A stretch of DNA of 64,000 bases from the NCBI GenBank assembly GCA_910589045.1, contig CAJUSH010000001.1, positions 87,501-151,500 of the forward strand, in the 5' to 3' direction. The stretch comes from an uncultured Eubacterium sp. (lineage in GTDB: Bacteria > Bacillota_A > Clostridia > Lachnospirales > Lachnospiraceae). Both the position numbers and the translations under genes were made by a program. The notes beneath the pieces are model-generated. The model worked only from the letters and a program-made list of their open reading frames with translations, made no database searches and was not told where the DNA came from. Below, in pieces: positions 33,144-41,039 of the stretch. Position 1 is the stretch's first letter. Each line of letters begins with the position of its first letter.

Positions 33144-34490
33144 ATGGAAGAGAACAGGGAACAGAACAGAGAAGCGGTCGTGCAGGCATCCGGCGTACCG
33201 GCGCCTGCGAAGAAAAAAAGCGCAATGGCGCGAAAGGTGGCATTTGCGCTTACTGCGGTCGTGCTGCTGGGCGGAGTAGGAACCTCCGTCGGTATGAACG
33301 TGGTGCTGATGGACGAGATGCGCGCCCAGAAGGAGCAGAGCGTGAAGATGAGCCAGTTTATCGATGATGAGCGGGCACGTCAGGCAAAGGAGGCGGAGCA
33401 GGAGAGCACCTATCAGGAGGACGGCTTCAAGGTCATGGATCAGTACGAGATCCGGAGCACAAAAGAGATTTCCGACGCATATTTAAAGAGCGATCCGTCA
33501 GGCCTAAGCAGCGAGGATAAAAAGACGTACGATATGGCGTCCAAGCTGCTCGGCGAGATCATCCGGGATAACATGACGGATTATGAGAAGGAGCTGGCGA
33601 TTTATGAGTGGATGGTGGACAATATCGGGCACGGCAGCGGACATGTGATCGCGATGCCGGGGCAGAGCAGCGAATGCTATACGCCCCACGATGTGCTCGC
33701 AAACAAAAATGCCGTGTGCGTGGGCTATGCGACGACATTCCGCCTGCTTGCAAACATGGTGGGACTGGATGTGCATATCGTACATAATGAATATCATTCC
33801 TGGGATATGGTGAAGCTGGATGACGGCGAGTGGTATCAGCTGGATGTATATTCCGATGCGGGCGGCGTCAGATACCGGAACTTTAACATGACCGACGAGA
33901 CGGCGCGCAACGGACATGAGTGGGACGGCTCGGCCCTGCCGGAGGCAAAGGGCACAAAATATTCCTATGCGGTCCAGAATGCGAAGGAGCTGAAGGATTT
34001 AAATGATCTTCCCAAAAAGATCAAGAATGCTCTTGATAAAAAGCAGGATCACCTGTTCTTCAAGTTCCCGAAGGCGCTCACCGAGGAGGAGCTTACACTT
34101 GCGGATCAGATGATGAACTATATTGTGCAGGCGATATACATGCTGCCGGAGGGCGGAAGTCTGGATGTCAGCGGTATGTGGATCCCCAACGGCGTGGACG
34201 ACAATAACATTCTGGCAATCTATATCAACGATTACTCGAACAGCGAAAACAGCGGCGCGGGTGACCTGCCGTCGGAGAAGCTTTCCGAGCTTGTGAAGAA
34301 GATCAACGAAATTTTCGGCTCGGCACTGCCGGATCCGTCTGAGACCGGTGGAGCAGGCACTGTGCCGGAACCGCCCGCAGACGGTAGCGATAAGGTGGAG
34401 ACAGTCACCAAGATCGATGAGAACGGCAGTCAGACAACGTGGACGATCGATGCGAACGGAAATAAAGAAAAGCTCGGCTTCGAGGCGTAG
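33144..34490 (+). CDS. Membrane-anchored transglutaminase-like protein, copy B
   Basis: This 448-residue paralogue of the preceding gene has the same plan: transmembrane helix at ~30-55, linker with SQFIDDERARQAKEAEQ, and triad in KNAVCVGYATTFRLL, NEYHSWDMV and YQLDVYSD. The two copies diverge most in the C-terminal ~120 residues, where this one has an acidic, Gly/Ser/Pro-rich tail. RBS AGAAGGAAGG precedes ATG 33144. The intergenic 55 bases contain an ATCAGAA/TTCTGAT dyad but no terminator, so both may be on one transcript. The gene leads directly into the surface-acylation operon. Confidence 0.88.
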   Translation: MEENREQNREAVVQASGVPAPAKKKSAMARKVAFALTAVVLLGGVGTSVGMNVVLMDEMRAQKEQSVKMSQFIDDERARQAKEAEQESTYQEDGFKVMDQYEIRSTKEISDAYLKSDPSGLSSEDKKTYDMASKLLGEIIRDNMTDYEKELAIYEWMVDNIGHGSGHVIAMPGQSSECYTPHDVLANKNAVCVGYATTFRLLANMVGLDVHIVHNEYHSWDMVKLDDGEWYQLDVYSDAGGVRYRNFNMTDETARNGHEWDGSALPEAKGTKYSYAVQNAKELKDLNDLPKKIKNALDKKQDHLFFKFPKALTEEELTLADQMMNYIVQAIYMLPEGGSLDVSGMWIPNGVDDNNILAIYINDYSNSENSGAGDLPSEKLSELVKKINEIFGSALPDPSETGGAGTVPEPPADGSDKVETVTKIDENGSQTTWTIDANGNKEKLGFEA

Positions 34491-34519
34491 ATGGCAGAAA
34501 GGGAAGAGGATAAAAGAGG

Positions 34520-35029
34520 ATGAAACGTTTTTGTAAGGCAATCGCGGTCTGCCTGTGCGGGGCGCTGCTTAGCTTCACGGCAGGCTGCGGCGGTGAAAAG
34601 GAGCCTGTGGACGTACAGGATGCGCAGGCTGTGGATATGGATGAGCTGCGGGAAGCGATGCTCGCGGCGGACACGACGCTGCCGGAGATGAAATTGTCCA
34701 CGAGCGAGGATGAAAAGGGTGAGCTGAATTTTACCGTGTTTTCGGATTTTGATTACGGGCGGGTGCAGTCCTATTTTTACGCCTATGCGGCGGAGGGCGG
34801 CCCCCAGGAGATCGCGGTGGTGGAGCTGAAGGAGGACGGGGATGCCGCCGCGCTCATGAATACGCTGCAGGATCATCTTGAGCTGCGCAGGGGAGCGCTG
34901 GGAGAGTATGCGCCGGATCAGCTTGCGATGGTGGAGCATGCGGTTATCAAACAGTATGGCCGCTACGTCGCGATGATCATCGCGGAAAAGAGCGGGCTTG
35001 TGCAGCAGGCACTGGGCGATCTGATGTGA
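34520..35029 (+). CDS. DUF4358-type lipoprotein of the MBOAT operon
   Basis: The 169-residue protein has a lipoprotein signal (KAIAVCLCGALLSFTAGCGG, Cys ~24 as lipid site). The mature domain has RVQSYFYAYAAEGGPQEIAVVELK, a segment that aligns by memory with DUF4358, found beside MBOAT and DHHW genes in Clostridia. The function is unknown; it may assist acyl transfer at the surface. It starts 29 bases after the transglutaminase gene and is followed by the MBOAT gene after 86 bases. Confidence 0.82.
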   Translation: MKRFCKAIAVCLCGALLSFTAGCGGEKEPVDVQDAQAVDMDELREAMLAADTTLPEMKLSTSEDEKGELNFTVFSDFDYGRVQSYFYAYAAEGGPQEIAVVELKEDGDAAALMNTLQDHLELRRGALGEYAPDQLAMVEHAVIKQYGRYVAMIIAEKSGLVQQALGDLM

Positions 35030-35115
35030 GCCGTTCCGAAAAAAGCAATCCGCAGGATTTTTGAGACGGATATTGGACGGTTACGGAGATATTGAAACAG
35101 GAAGAGGATAAAAGA

Positions 35116-36522
35116 ATGGTATTCAGCAGTATGATTTTTCTGTGCGCCTTTTTGCCGGTGGTTTTGCTCGTATATTTTTTGATCCCAAAGCAGTCACGCA
35201 ATCTGTGGCTGCTTTTGGCGAGTTTGTTTTTCTATGCGTGGGGCGAGCCGCGCTACATCCTTATCATGCTGTTTTCGACTGTTTTCGACTATTGCAACGG
35301 CCGGGCGATCGAGGCGGCTGATGCGCGGGGAAAGCATGATTCGCTGGGACGTGCCGTTCTGGCACTGTCCGTGGCCGGGAACCTGGGAATTTTGTGCTTT
35401 TTTAAATACACGGATTTTGTGCTGGGGACCGTGAATACGCTGGCGGGGACACAGCTTGGGCTTTTGCAGCTGGCGCTTCCGATCGGCATCTCGTTTTACA
35501 CGTTTCAGACGATGTCGTACACCATCGACGTGTACCGGGGCGAGACAAAGGCACAGCACAATATCATTTCCTTCGGCATGTATGTGTGTCTGTTTCCGCA
35601 GCTTATCGCAGGACCGATCGTCCGCTACAAGGATGTGCAAAGAGAAGTGGATGCGCGGGAAACAACTGCGGAGGGCACGGCGCGGGGGCTGCAGCGTTTT
35701 CTGCTGGGGCTTGCGAAGAAGGTATTGTTTGCGAACCAGATTGGCGCGCTCTGGGATTATATACAGGGGCTTGGCGGTTCGGATATGAGCACGGCGATGG
35801 CGTGGCTGGGAGCACTGGCCTTTACGTTCCAGATTTACTTTGATTTTTCAGGCTATTCGGATATGGCGATCGGCCTTGGGGAAATTTTTGGGTTTCATTT
35901 TCCGGAAAACTTCGACCATCCCTATGAGTCGCGCAGCATCACGGAGTTCTGGCGCCGGTGGCATATGACGCTTGGCACCTGGTTTCGGGAGTATCTTTAC
36001 ATTCCCCTGGGCGGCAACCGCAGGGGGCTTCCCCGACAGGTGTTCAACCTGTTTGCCGTATGGTTTCTGACCGGCTTATGGCACGGGGCAGGATGGAATT
36101 TTATTTTGTGGGGGCTGTATTATTTTGTGCTCCTCATGCTGGAAAAGTGTGTGCTTTTGCGGGTGCTGGAGCGGATACCGAAGCTTTTGCAGCATCTCTA
36201 CACGATGTTTTTTGTGGTCGTGGGCTGGGTGATCTTTGCGTGCGATGACATGCAGCTGCTGCCCGGTTATTTGAAGGCGATGTTTTTTATGGGAACGGAG
36301 CCGGGAAACCGGCTGGCGCTCTTCGAATGGGATATTTATGCGCCGTTTCTGTGCATTTTGCTGTTTGCATCGACGACGCTTCCGGTGCGTATCTCGAAGA
36401 AGCTTTTTGCGGAACCGCAGAGACAGCCGTTTTTGATGGGATATACGCTGGTGCTTTTTGTGCTCTCTCTGGCGTTTCTCGTGAGCGGGAGCTACAATCC
36501 GTTTTTGTATTTTAGATTTTAA
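35116..36522 (+). CDS. MBOAT-family O-acyltransferase (AlgI-like)
   Basis: ATG 35116 after AGAGGATAAAAGA gives 468 residues of a polytopic membrane protein. It starts MVFSSMIFLCAFLPVVLLVYFL, typical of AlgI/PatA-like enzymes, and contains PIGISFYTFQTMSYTIDVYRG, FPQLIAGPIVRY, DFSGYSDMAIGLG and FWRRWHMTLGTWFREYLYIPLGGNR. It also has the catalytic-type His in LTGLWHGAGWNFILWG. MBOAT proteins move acyl groups (here most likely acetyl) across the membrane for surface polysaccharide modification. The next gene encodes the DHHW partner expected to complete transfer. Confidence 0.95.
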   Translation: MVFSSMIFLCAFLPVVLLVYFLIPKQSRNLWLLLASLFFYAWGEPRYILIMLFSTVFDYCNGRAIEAADARGKHDSLGRAVLALSVAGNLGILCFFKYTDFVLGTVNTLAGTQLGLLQLALPIGISFYTFQTMSYTIDVYRGETKAQHNIISFGMYVCLFPQLIAGPIVRYKDVQREVDARETTAEGTARGLQRFLLGLAKKVLFANQIGALWDYIQGLGGSDMSTAMAWLGALAFTFQIYFDFSGYSDMAIGLGEIFGFHFPENFDHPYESRSITEFWRRWHMTLGTWFREYLYIPLGGNRRGLPRQVFNLFAVWFLTGLWHGAGWNFILWGLYYFVLLMLEKCVLLRVLERIPKLLQHLYTMFFVVVGWVIFACDDMQLLPGYLKAMFFMGTEPGNRLALFEWDIYAPFLCILLFASTTLPVRISKKLFAEPQRQPFLMGYTLVLFVLSLAFLVSGSYNPFLYFRF

Positions 36523-36592
36523 CGGCCGGACGTTATCTGTGGGAGCTTACAGCCCATCGGAGCGAAGCCGTTACGGCAGGAGATATCAGGAT

Positions 36593-37822
36593 ATGGAACA
36601 AAACAAACCGAAAAAGCAAAACAAGCAAAAAAGGGAGCGCAGCGGGCCGGAGCGCCTGGCGCGTATGTATGCGGGTATTGTGATTGGCGCGCTCGCCCTC
36701 GGGGGTGTGCTGCTTCTGGTGCTGCCGCAAAAGAAGTATTCGCCGTCCGAGAACCGGTATCTGACAAAGCGGCCAAAGATCACGGCGGAGGGGATTTTTT
36801 CCGGCGAGGTACAGCGGGATCTGACAGAGGCGGCCAGCGACCAGTTTCCGCTGCGCGACCGGTGGATGCAGATTGCGACGACAAGCCAGTTTTTGCTGTT
36901 CCACCGGGAAATTAACGGTGTCTATATCGGAAGGGACCATACGCTCTTTAATAAGGTGACGGACAGTGATCTCTCCGAGAAAAATTACCGTGCAAATCTG
37001 GGCTATGTCACGGCGATGGCGGCGGAGACGACCGGGGATGTGTCGGTGATGCTTGTCCCGAGTCCCGCAACGCTGCAGCAGGAGAAGCTGCCGACCCACG
37101 GCGTCATATACGACAGCGAGCCGTACGAGACGCTCGGGGTCTCGCTGTGCGAGGCGGACAGTGTGCGTTTTGTGCAGACCGGCGGGGAGCTGGCGCGGCA
37201 TTTGAGAAAAAATGAAAAGCTTTATTTTTCTACGGACCATCACTGGACGACAAACGGGGCATATATCGGCGCGTCGGTCTATCTTGGCGCGCAGGACCGA
37301 AGCATCGCACCACAGGCGGATTTTGGTGTGGAGACGGTGCGGGAGGACTTTTACGGAACGATCTACTCAAAGGTGGCGGGGCTTGGGCTGATCCGGCCGG
37401 AGGCGCTTGCGCTGCCGTGTGCACTGCCGGAGGGGCTGACGATAGAGACGGACGGCCCGCCTGCGGATGCGCCTGGCGTGAACGGAGAAAAGTCGATGCC
37501 GAAGCTGACCGGCATCTACGACGAGAGCAAGCTGGACGGGAAGGATAAATATGCGGTTTATTTCGGGGGAAATTACGGGCGGCTGACGATTAAAAATCCG
37601 TCTGCGGGAGAGGGCGGCTCTCTGCTGATGTTCAAGGATTCCTTTGCAAACAGCATGGTTCCGTATTTGCTGGATAATTATGCGCAGATTACGATGATCG
37701 ATCTGCGCTACTACAACGAATCCGTTCCCGCGCTGGTATCGGAAGGCTGGGATGAGATACTGATTTGCTATGAGATGAGTAATTTTATAAACGACCGGAA
37801 CCTGGTAAAGCTGATCCGGTAG
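36593..37822 (+). CDS. DHHW-family protein (AlgX/AlgJ-like acyltransfer partner)
   Basis: ATG 36593 after CAGGAGATATCAGGAT gives 409 residues, with a basic N-terminus, one membrane anchor (~23-45) and an extracytoplasmic SGNH-like domain. Signature motifs are SPSENRYLTKRPK, FSTDHHWTTNGAYIG (the DHHW motif, ~210) and LLMFKDSFANSMVPYLLDNYAQITMIDLRYY, where the Ser/Asp of the esterase-type site lie. It should take acyl groups from the MBOAT protein and place them on an extracellular glycan; the glycan is unknown. A perfect terminator follows, so it ends the operon. Confidence 0.93.
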   Translation: MEQNKPKKQNKQKRERSGPERLARMYAGIVIGALALGGVLLLVLPQKKYSPSENRYLTKRPKITAEGIFSGEVQRDLTEAASDQFPLRDRWMQIATTSQFLLFHREINGVYIGRDHTLFNKVTDSDLSEKNYRANLGYVTAMAAETTGDVSVMLVPSPATLQQEKLPTHGVIYDSEPYETLGVSLCEADSVRFVQTGGELARHLRKNEKLYFSTDHHWTTNGAYIGASVYLGAQDRSIAPQADFGVETVREDFYGTIYSKVAGLGLIRPEALALPCALPEGLTIETDGPPADAPGVNGEKSMPKLTGIYDESKLDGKDKYAVYFGGNYGRLTIKNPSAGEGGSLLMFKDSFANSMVPYLLDNYAQITMIDLRYYNESVPALVSEGWDEILICYEMSNFINDRNLVKLIR

Positions 37823-37828
37823 CATGCA

Positions 37829-37863
37829 GGGAGATTGCACGGGGCGGCAATCTCCCGCTTTTT
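37829..37863 (+). terminator. Terminator of the MBOAT/DHHW operon
   Basis: GGGAGATTGC (37829-37838), 8-base loop, GCAATCTCCC (37847-37856), then GCTTTTT. Confidence 0.92.
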
Positions 37864-38105
37864 ATCGTATGATGGCGTTTCACGAGCGCATAATTCAAAT
37901 TTGAGACGTGTAAGTGTGCATTGCGGATTACAGGCCGTTCTTTTATAATCAGGCGTATGAAAGGAACAGGCAATGTGTTCCGGGACAGAAAAATAATTTT
38001 ATTTTTGTGTAGTATTTTGAACGAAGCCTTCGTTTGGTTTGATGTAAGTACCTCAAAACAGCCGCGGTGATAACCACGGCGGGATGCGCGCAGGGGAGAA
38101 AGCAG

Positions 38106-38648
38106 ATGTTACTATTTTTATCCATGTTGGATACGCCGGAGGAGCAGAGTAAGTTTACAAGGCTCTATGAAACATACCGTTACCTTTTGTGGTATGTGGC
38201 AAAGGATATTTTAAAAGATAAGGATCTGGCGGAGGACGCGGTGCAGGAAGCATATCTGACATTAACGCGGCACATGGATCAGGTGGAGGAGGTGGACAGC
38301 CCGCGGACAAAGCGGTTTCTGGTGACAATCACGAAGAGCAGGGCGATCGATATCCTGAGGCGGGAGCGGCGCATGGACATGACGGAGTTTGCGGATGCGC
38401 TTGGTGATGCGCAGGACAACGATACGCTTGACGCATATCTGGCAGTGGAGCGTTATGAGCAGATCGTGGCGGCGATCCGCAGTCTGGATGAGAATTACCG
38501 GATCGTGCTCGAATGCCGTTATCTGCACGAGATGACGGAACGGGAGACAGCCGAGGCGCTTGACCTGCCGCAAAAGACCGTGAATGTCCGTATTTGGCGG
38601 GCCAGAAAAAAATTACAACAGGTGCTTTCGGAATATAGGGAGGCATAG
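38106..38648 (+). CDS. RNA polymerase ECF-type sigma factor
   Basis: ATG 38106 after AGGGGAGAAAGCAG gives 180 residues. Region 2 is seen in YRYLLWYVAKDILKDKDLAEDAVQEAYLTL and region 4 in RYLHEMTERETAEALDLPQKTVNVRIWRARKKL; there is no region 1 or 3. It should direct transcription of an envelope or stress regulon. The next gene begins one base after its stop and encodes a membrane protein placed like an anti-sigma factor. No clear autoregulatory promoter with both elements could be assigned in the 243 bases upstream. Confidence 0.93.
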   Translation: MLLFLSMLDTPEEQSKFTRLYETYRYLLWYVAKDILKDKDLAEDAVQEAYLTLTRHMDQVEEVDSPRTKRFLVTITKSRAIDILRRERRMDMTEFADALGDAQDNDTLDAYLAVERYEQIVAAIRSLDENYRIVLECRYLHEMTERETAEALDLPQKTVNVRIWRARKKLQQVLSEYREA

Positions 38649-38649
38649 C

Positions 38650-39633
38650 ATGAGTCTGAATATAAATGGTGAACGTCTGCTGGCGGAGGCGCTGGCAGAT
38701 GCGATGGAGCGGGATCTGGCAAATGTGCCCGAACAAGAACAGCTCAAAAAGCAGCATCGCTTTTCAAAAAAATTTGTAAGAAGGATGAAACGAATAGAAG
38801 CAGAAGCCGATGCGCCAGGCAGAGCAAAAGCAGGGGAGAACGTGCCGGACAAAGCAGGGAATCCGGTCGGGAGTTCAAAAGGGCGACGGACGGACTTTGC
38901 GGCTTTGGGCAGAAAAGCAGGACGCTTTGGCGCAGCGGCGGCAGCGCTTGTATGTATCGCAGGACTTACGGCATTTTTGGGCGTGATGGGCAGAATAGGT
39001 ACTTCGGAGGGTTATGACACAGATATGGCTGCGGATGAAAAGGCAGCAGGGGCGAACCAGGAGACCGCGGATGTCCCGGCAGATGATGCGGATATCTCCT
39101 CAGAGAATGGGGGAGATGCCGGGGCTGGTGATAGGGCGGATGCCCCGGCAGACGCGCCTGCCGATTTTGAGGAGCGTGCAGACTTCGCGGGGGAGCCTGC
39201 GGTACCCGGCTGGCAGGAGCGGCTTCTGGAAGAGAGCAGGAAAGCGGACGAACTGATCCTGTGGTATCTGAAGGACGTGTATGACGGGGGCAGTTTTGTG
39301 CTGGAATCGGAGCTGGCGGACAGCAAAAAAACGAATGACCCGGCTGCCCGGACGGTGCGCGCAAGCCAGATCTACGAGGTTTATTATGAGGAGAGCGCGG
39401 ATGCATGGGTGCGTGTTTACCATACGGATCGCAGTATGAGCGAATGTGAGCGGGATGTAATCTGGGGGGAAGAGTACAATATGCGGGAGCTGAATATGAC
39501 AAAACCGGGCACCTATCGCGTAGTGCGTCAGGTCAACAGCTATCGGCAGGTGCTGGAGCTGACGCTGGAGACGGCGGAATTTGACGAGTGTACGGATGGG
39601 CTTGTTTCCGGGAAGGGGATTGGTGAGCGGTAA
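38650..39633 (+). CDS. Membrane protein, probable anti-sigma partner of the ECF factor
   Basis: ATG 38650 follows AGGGAGG and the sigma stop codon by one base, which points to translational coupling. The 327-residue protein has a ~95-residue cytoplasmic part with SKKFVRRMKRIEAEA, a single transmembrane helix (~97-120, FGAAAAALVCIAGLTAFLGVMG) and an acidic, Ala/Asp-rich extracellular stretch. It ends in a ~100-residue domain (VYDGGSFVLESEL to ELTLETAEF). This is the topology of membrane anti-sigma factors, but no zinc-binding ZAS motif is visible. The assignment therefore rests on position and topology only. Confidence 0.75.
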   Translation: MSLNINGERLLAEALADAMERDLANVPEQEQLKKQHRFSKKFVRRMKRIEAEADAPGRAKAGENVPDKAGNPVGSSKGRRTDFAALGRKAGRFGAAAAALVCIAGLTAFLGVMGRIGTSEGYDTDMAADEKAAGANQETADVPADDADISSENGGDAGAGDRADAPADAPADFEERADFAGEPAVPGWQERLLEESRKADELILWYLKDVYDGGSFVLESELADSKKTNDPAARTVRASQIYEVYYEESADAWVRVYHTDRSMSECERDVIWGEEYNMRELNMTKPGTYRVVRQVNSYRQVLELTLETAEFDECTDGLVSGKGIGER

Positions 39634-39677
39634 TCTGACCGGTACCCTGGACACAATAGCAGAAAAGGAGGAGAAAT

Positions 39678-40742
39678 ATGAAGAAGAGAATGTATGTAAT
39701 GCTGCTGGCACTTTCCATGGCATTGTCCCTGGGCGCGTGCGGTGCGGCGGCGGGCGGTCAGGCCTATGATGCTGCGGCTGCGGATGAGAACGGATTTTCC
39801 GAGATGAAGGAGGAGATTGCCGATGCGGATATCGCAGAGGACGATTATGCAGCAGATGACTCGGGGGATGCCCCTGCGGACAATACGACGCAGGAACGGG
39901 ACCTGAAAGATGCGGCCGATGCCGAACATATGAAAGAGAGCAGCGAAAAGATCATTTACACCTATAATTATTCGGTGGAGACGAAAACGTTTGAGGAGCT
40001 GATGCAGCATGTACAGCAGCGTGTGGATGAGTACGGCGGCTATATAGAAAGCTCCGAGATCAACGGCAATCCCGAGATGAACATCAGGCGTTATGCGCAG
40101 ATGATTATCCGCGTTCCGGCGGAAAAGATGCATGAGTTTCTGGAAATGGTGACGAGCAAATCCAATGTAACCTATTCCAGCACCTCATCGGAAAATGTAA
40201 CCCTCAGCTATGTGGATATGCAAAGCCATGTGGAGGCGCTGAAGACGGAGCAGAAGAGCCTGATGGATATGCTCGAGCATGCGGATACGATCGAGGCCAT
40301 TATCGCGATTCAGAGTCAGCTGACAAATGTGCGCTATGAGCTGGAGTCCTATGAGTCCCAGCTAAGGATATATGACAACCGCATCAATTATTCGACGCTG
40401 TATCTGGATATCAACGAGGTGGACCGGGAGAGCAGTGTCGCCACAAAGCTAAGCTACGGCGAGGAGATCAGTCAGGGAATCTCCAACACGATGTACGATC
40501 TGGGGCAGGGTCTGCGCGACCTCTCCATCTGGTTCCTTGTCAATCTGCCGATTCTGCTGCTTCTGGCAGTACTCCTTGTCATTGCGTTCTTCATCGGGCG
40601 TGCGCTTGTAAAACGCAGCGCCAAAAGAAAGGCGAGGGGAGCAGCCGGAGTCTGGACCTCTGGCACGGATGAAAATCAAAAGAAGAAGGAAGCGAACGGG
40701 AAGGAAGCGAACGAGAAGGAAGCGTCCGGGGAGAAGAACTGA
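39678..40742 (+). CDS. DUF4349-family lipoprotein
   Basis: The 354-residue protein has a lipoprotein signal (MLLALSMALSLGACG, Cys ~22) and an acidic linker. A DUF4349 domain (~95-300) contains FEELMQHVQQRVDEYGGYIESSE, RVPAEKMHEFLE and SSSENVTLSYVDMQSHVEALK, a long coiled coil (~185-240) and LYLDINEV. A transmembrane helix lies near 290-315 and a Lys/Glu repeat tail (KEANGKEANEKEASG) ends the protein. DUF4349 proteins are often encoded beside ECF sigma and anti-sigma genes, as here, suggesting a role in sensing or output of that system. RBS AAAGGAGGAG precedes ATG 39678. Confidence 0.9.
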   Translation: MKKRMYVMLLALSMALSLGACGAAAGGQAYDAAAADENGFSEMKEEIADADIAEDDYAADDSGDAPADNTTQERDLKDAADAEHMKESSEKIIYTYNYSVETKTFEELMQHVQQRVDEYGGYIESSEINGNPEMNIRRYAQMIIRVPAEKMHEFLEMVTSKSNVTYSSTSSENVTLSYVDMQSHVEALKTEQKSLMDMLEHADTIEAIIAIQSQLTNVRYELESYESQLRIYDNRINYSTLYLDINEVDRESSVATKLSYGEEISQGISNTMYDLGQGLRDLSIWFLVNLPILLLLAVLLVIAFFIGRALVKRSAKRKARGAAGVWTSGTDENQKKKEANGKEANEKEASGEKN

Positions 40743-40780
40743 TTGCGAAGGGAATCGCTGTTTTGGGCGGAACGATTGTT

Positions 40781-40857
40781 AAAATCGCCCCTCACACCTG
40801 AATCATGTTCTTACGGACTGCGCAGTAAATGCGTATTCCTGCCCCATGCAAAGTAAC
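40781..40857 (-). mobile_element. Truncated copy of the miniature inverted-repeat element (copy 3)
   Basis: Read on the minus strand, the 77 bases correspond position by position to the first 77 of the 146-bp element, with about five changes, mostly in the terminal repeat (GTTACTTTGCAT). Similarity stops after GGGGCGATTTT; the rest of the element and any target duplication are missing. It is an older, decayed copy. Confidence 0.7.
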
Positions 40858-40896
40858 CATAGATACCAAAACTTTCATGCAAATCAGGCGTGGCAC

Positions 40897-40954
40897 TTGC
40901 GGCTATCCTCATTCCTGTGGTATAATACGAGCACTTGGCGAGGTTTTTGCGAGC
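40897..40954 (+). promoter_or_regulatory. Promoter and conserved leader motif before the secreted Ig-like gene
   Basis: TTGCGG (40897-40902), 18 bases and an extended -10 TGG-TATAAT (40918-40926) form a promoter. Bases 40917-40954 match 5283-5320 at 33 of 38 positions, covering the -10 and the first ~30 transcribed bases. A hairpin GCACGGCAG-AA-CTGCCGTGC follows immediately at 40961-40980. Confidence 0.6.
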
Positions 40955-41039
40955 CTCCCTGCACGGCAGAACTGCCGTGCAGGGTCTTTGAAGGAGACGC
41001 GGTACAAAAGAGCGAATGATTAAGAAGGAGGAAAAAGCA

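Noticed and set aside
37864..38105. ECF-type autoregulatory promoter before the sigma gene
   Set aside because: TGAAC at about 38017 resembles an ECF -35, but no convincing -10 at the right spacing was found.
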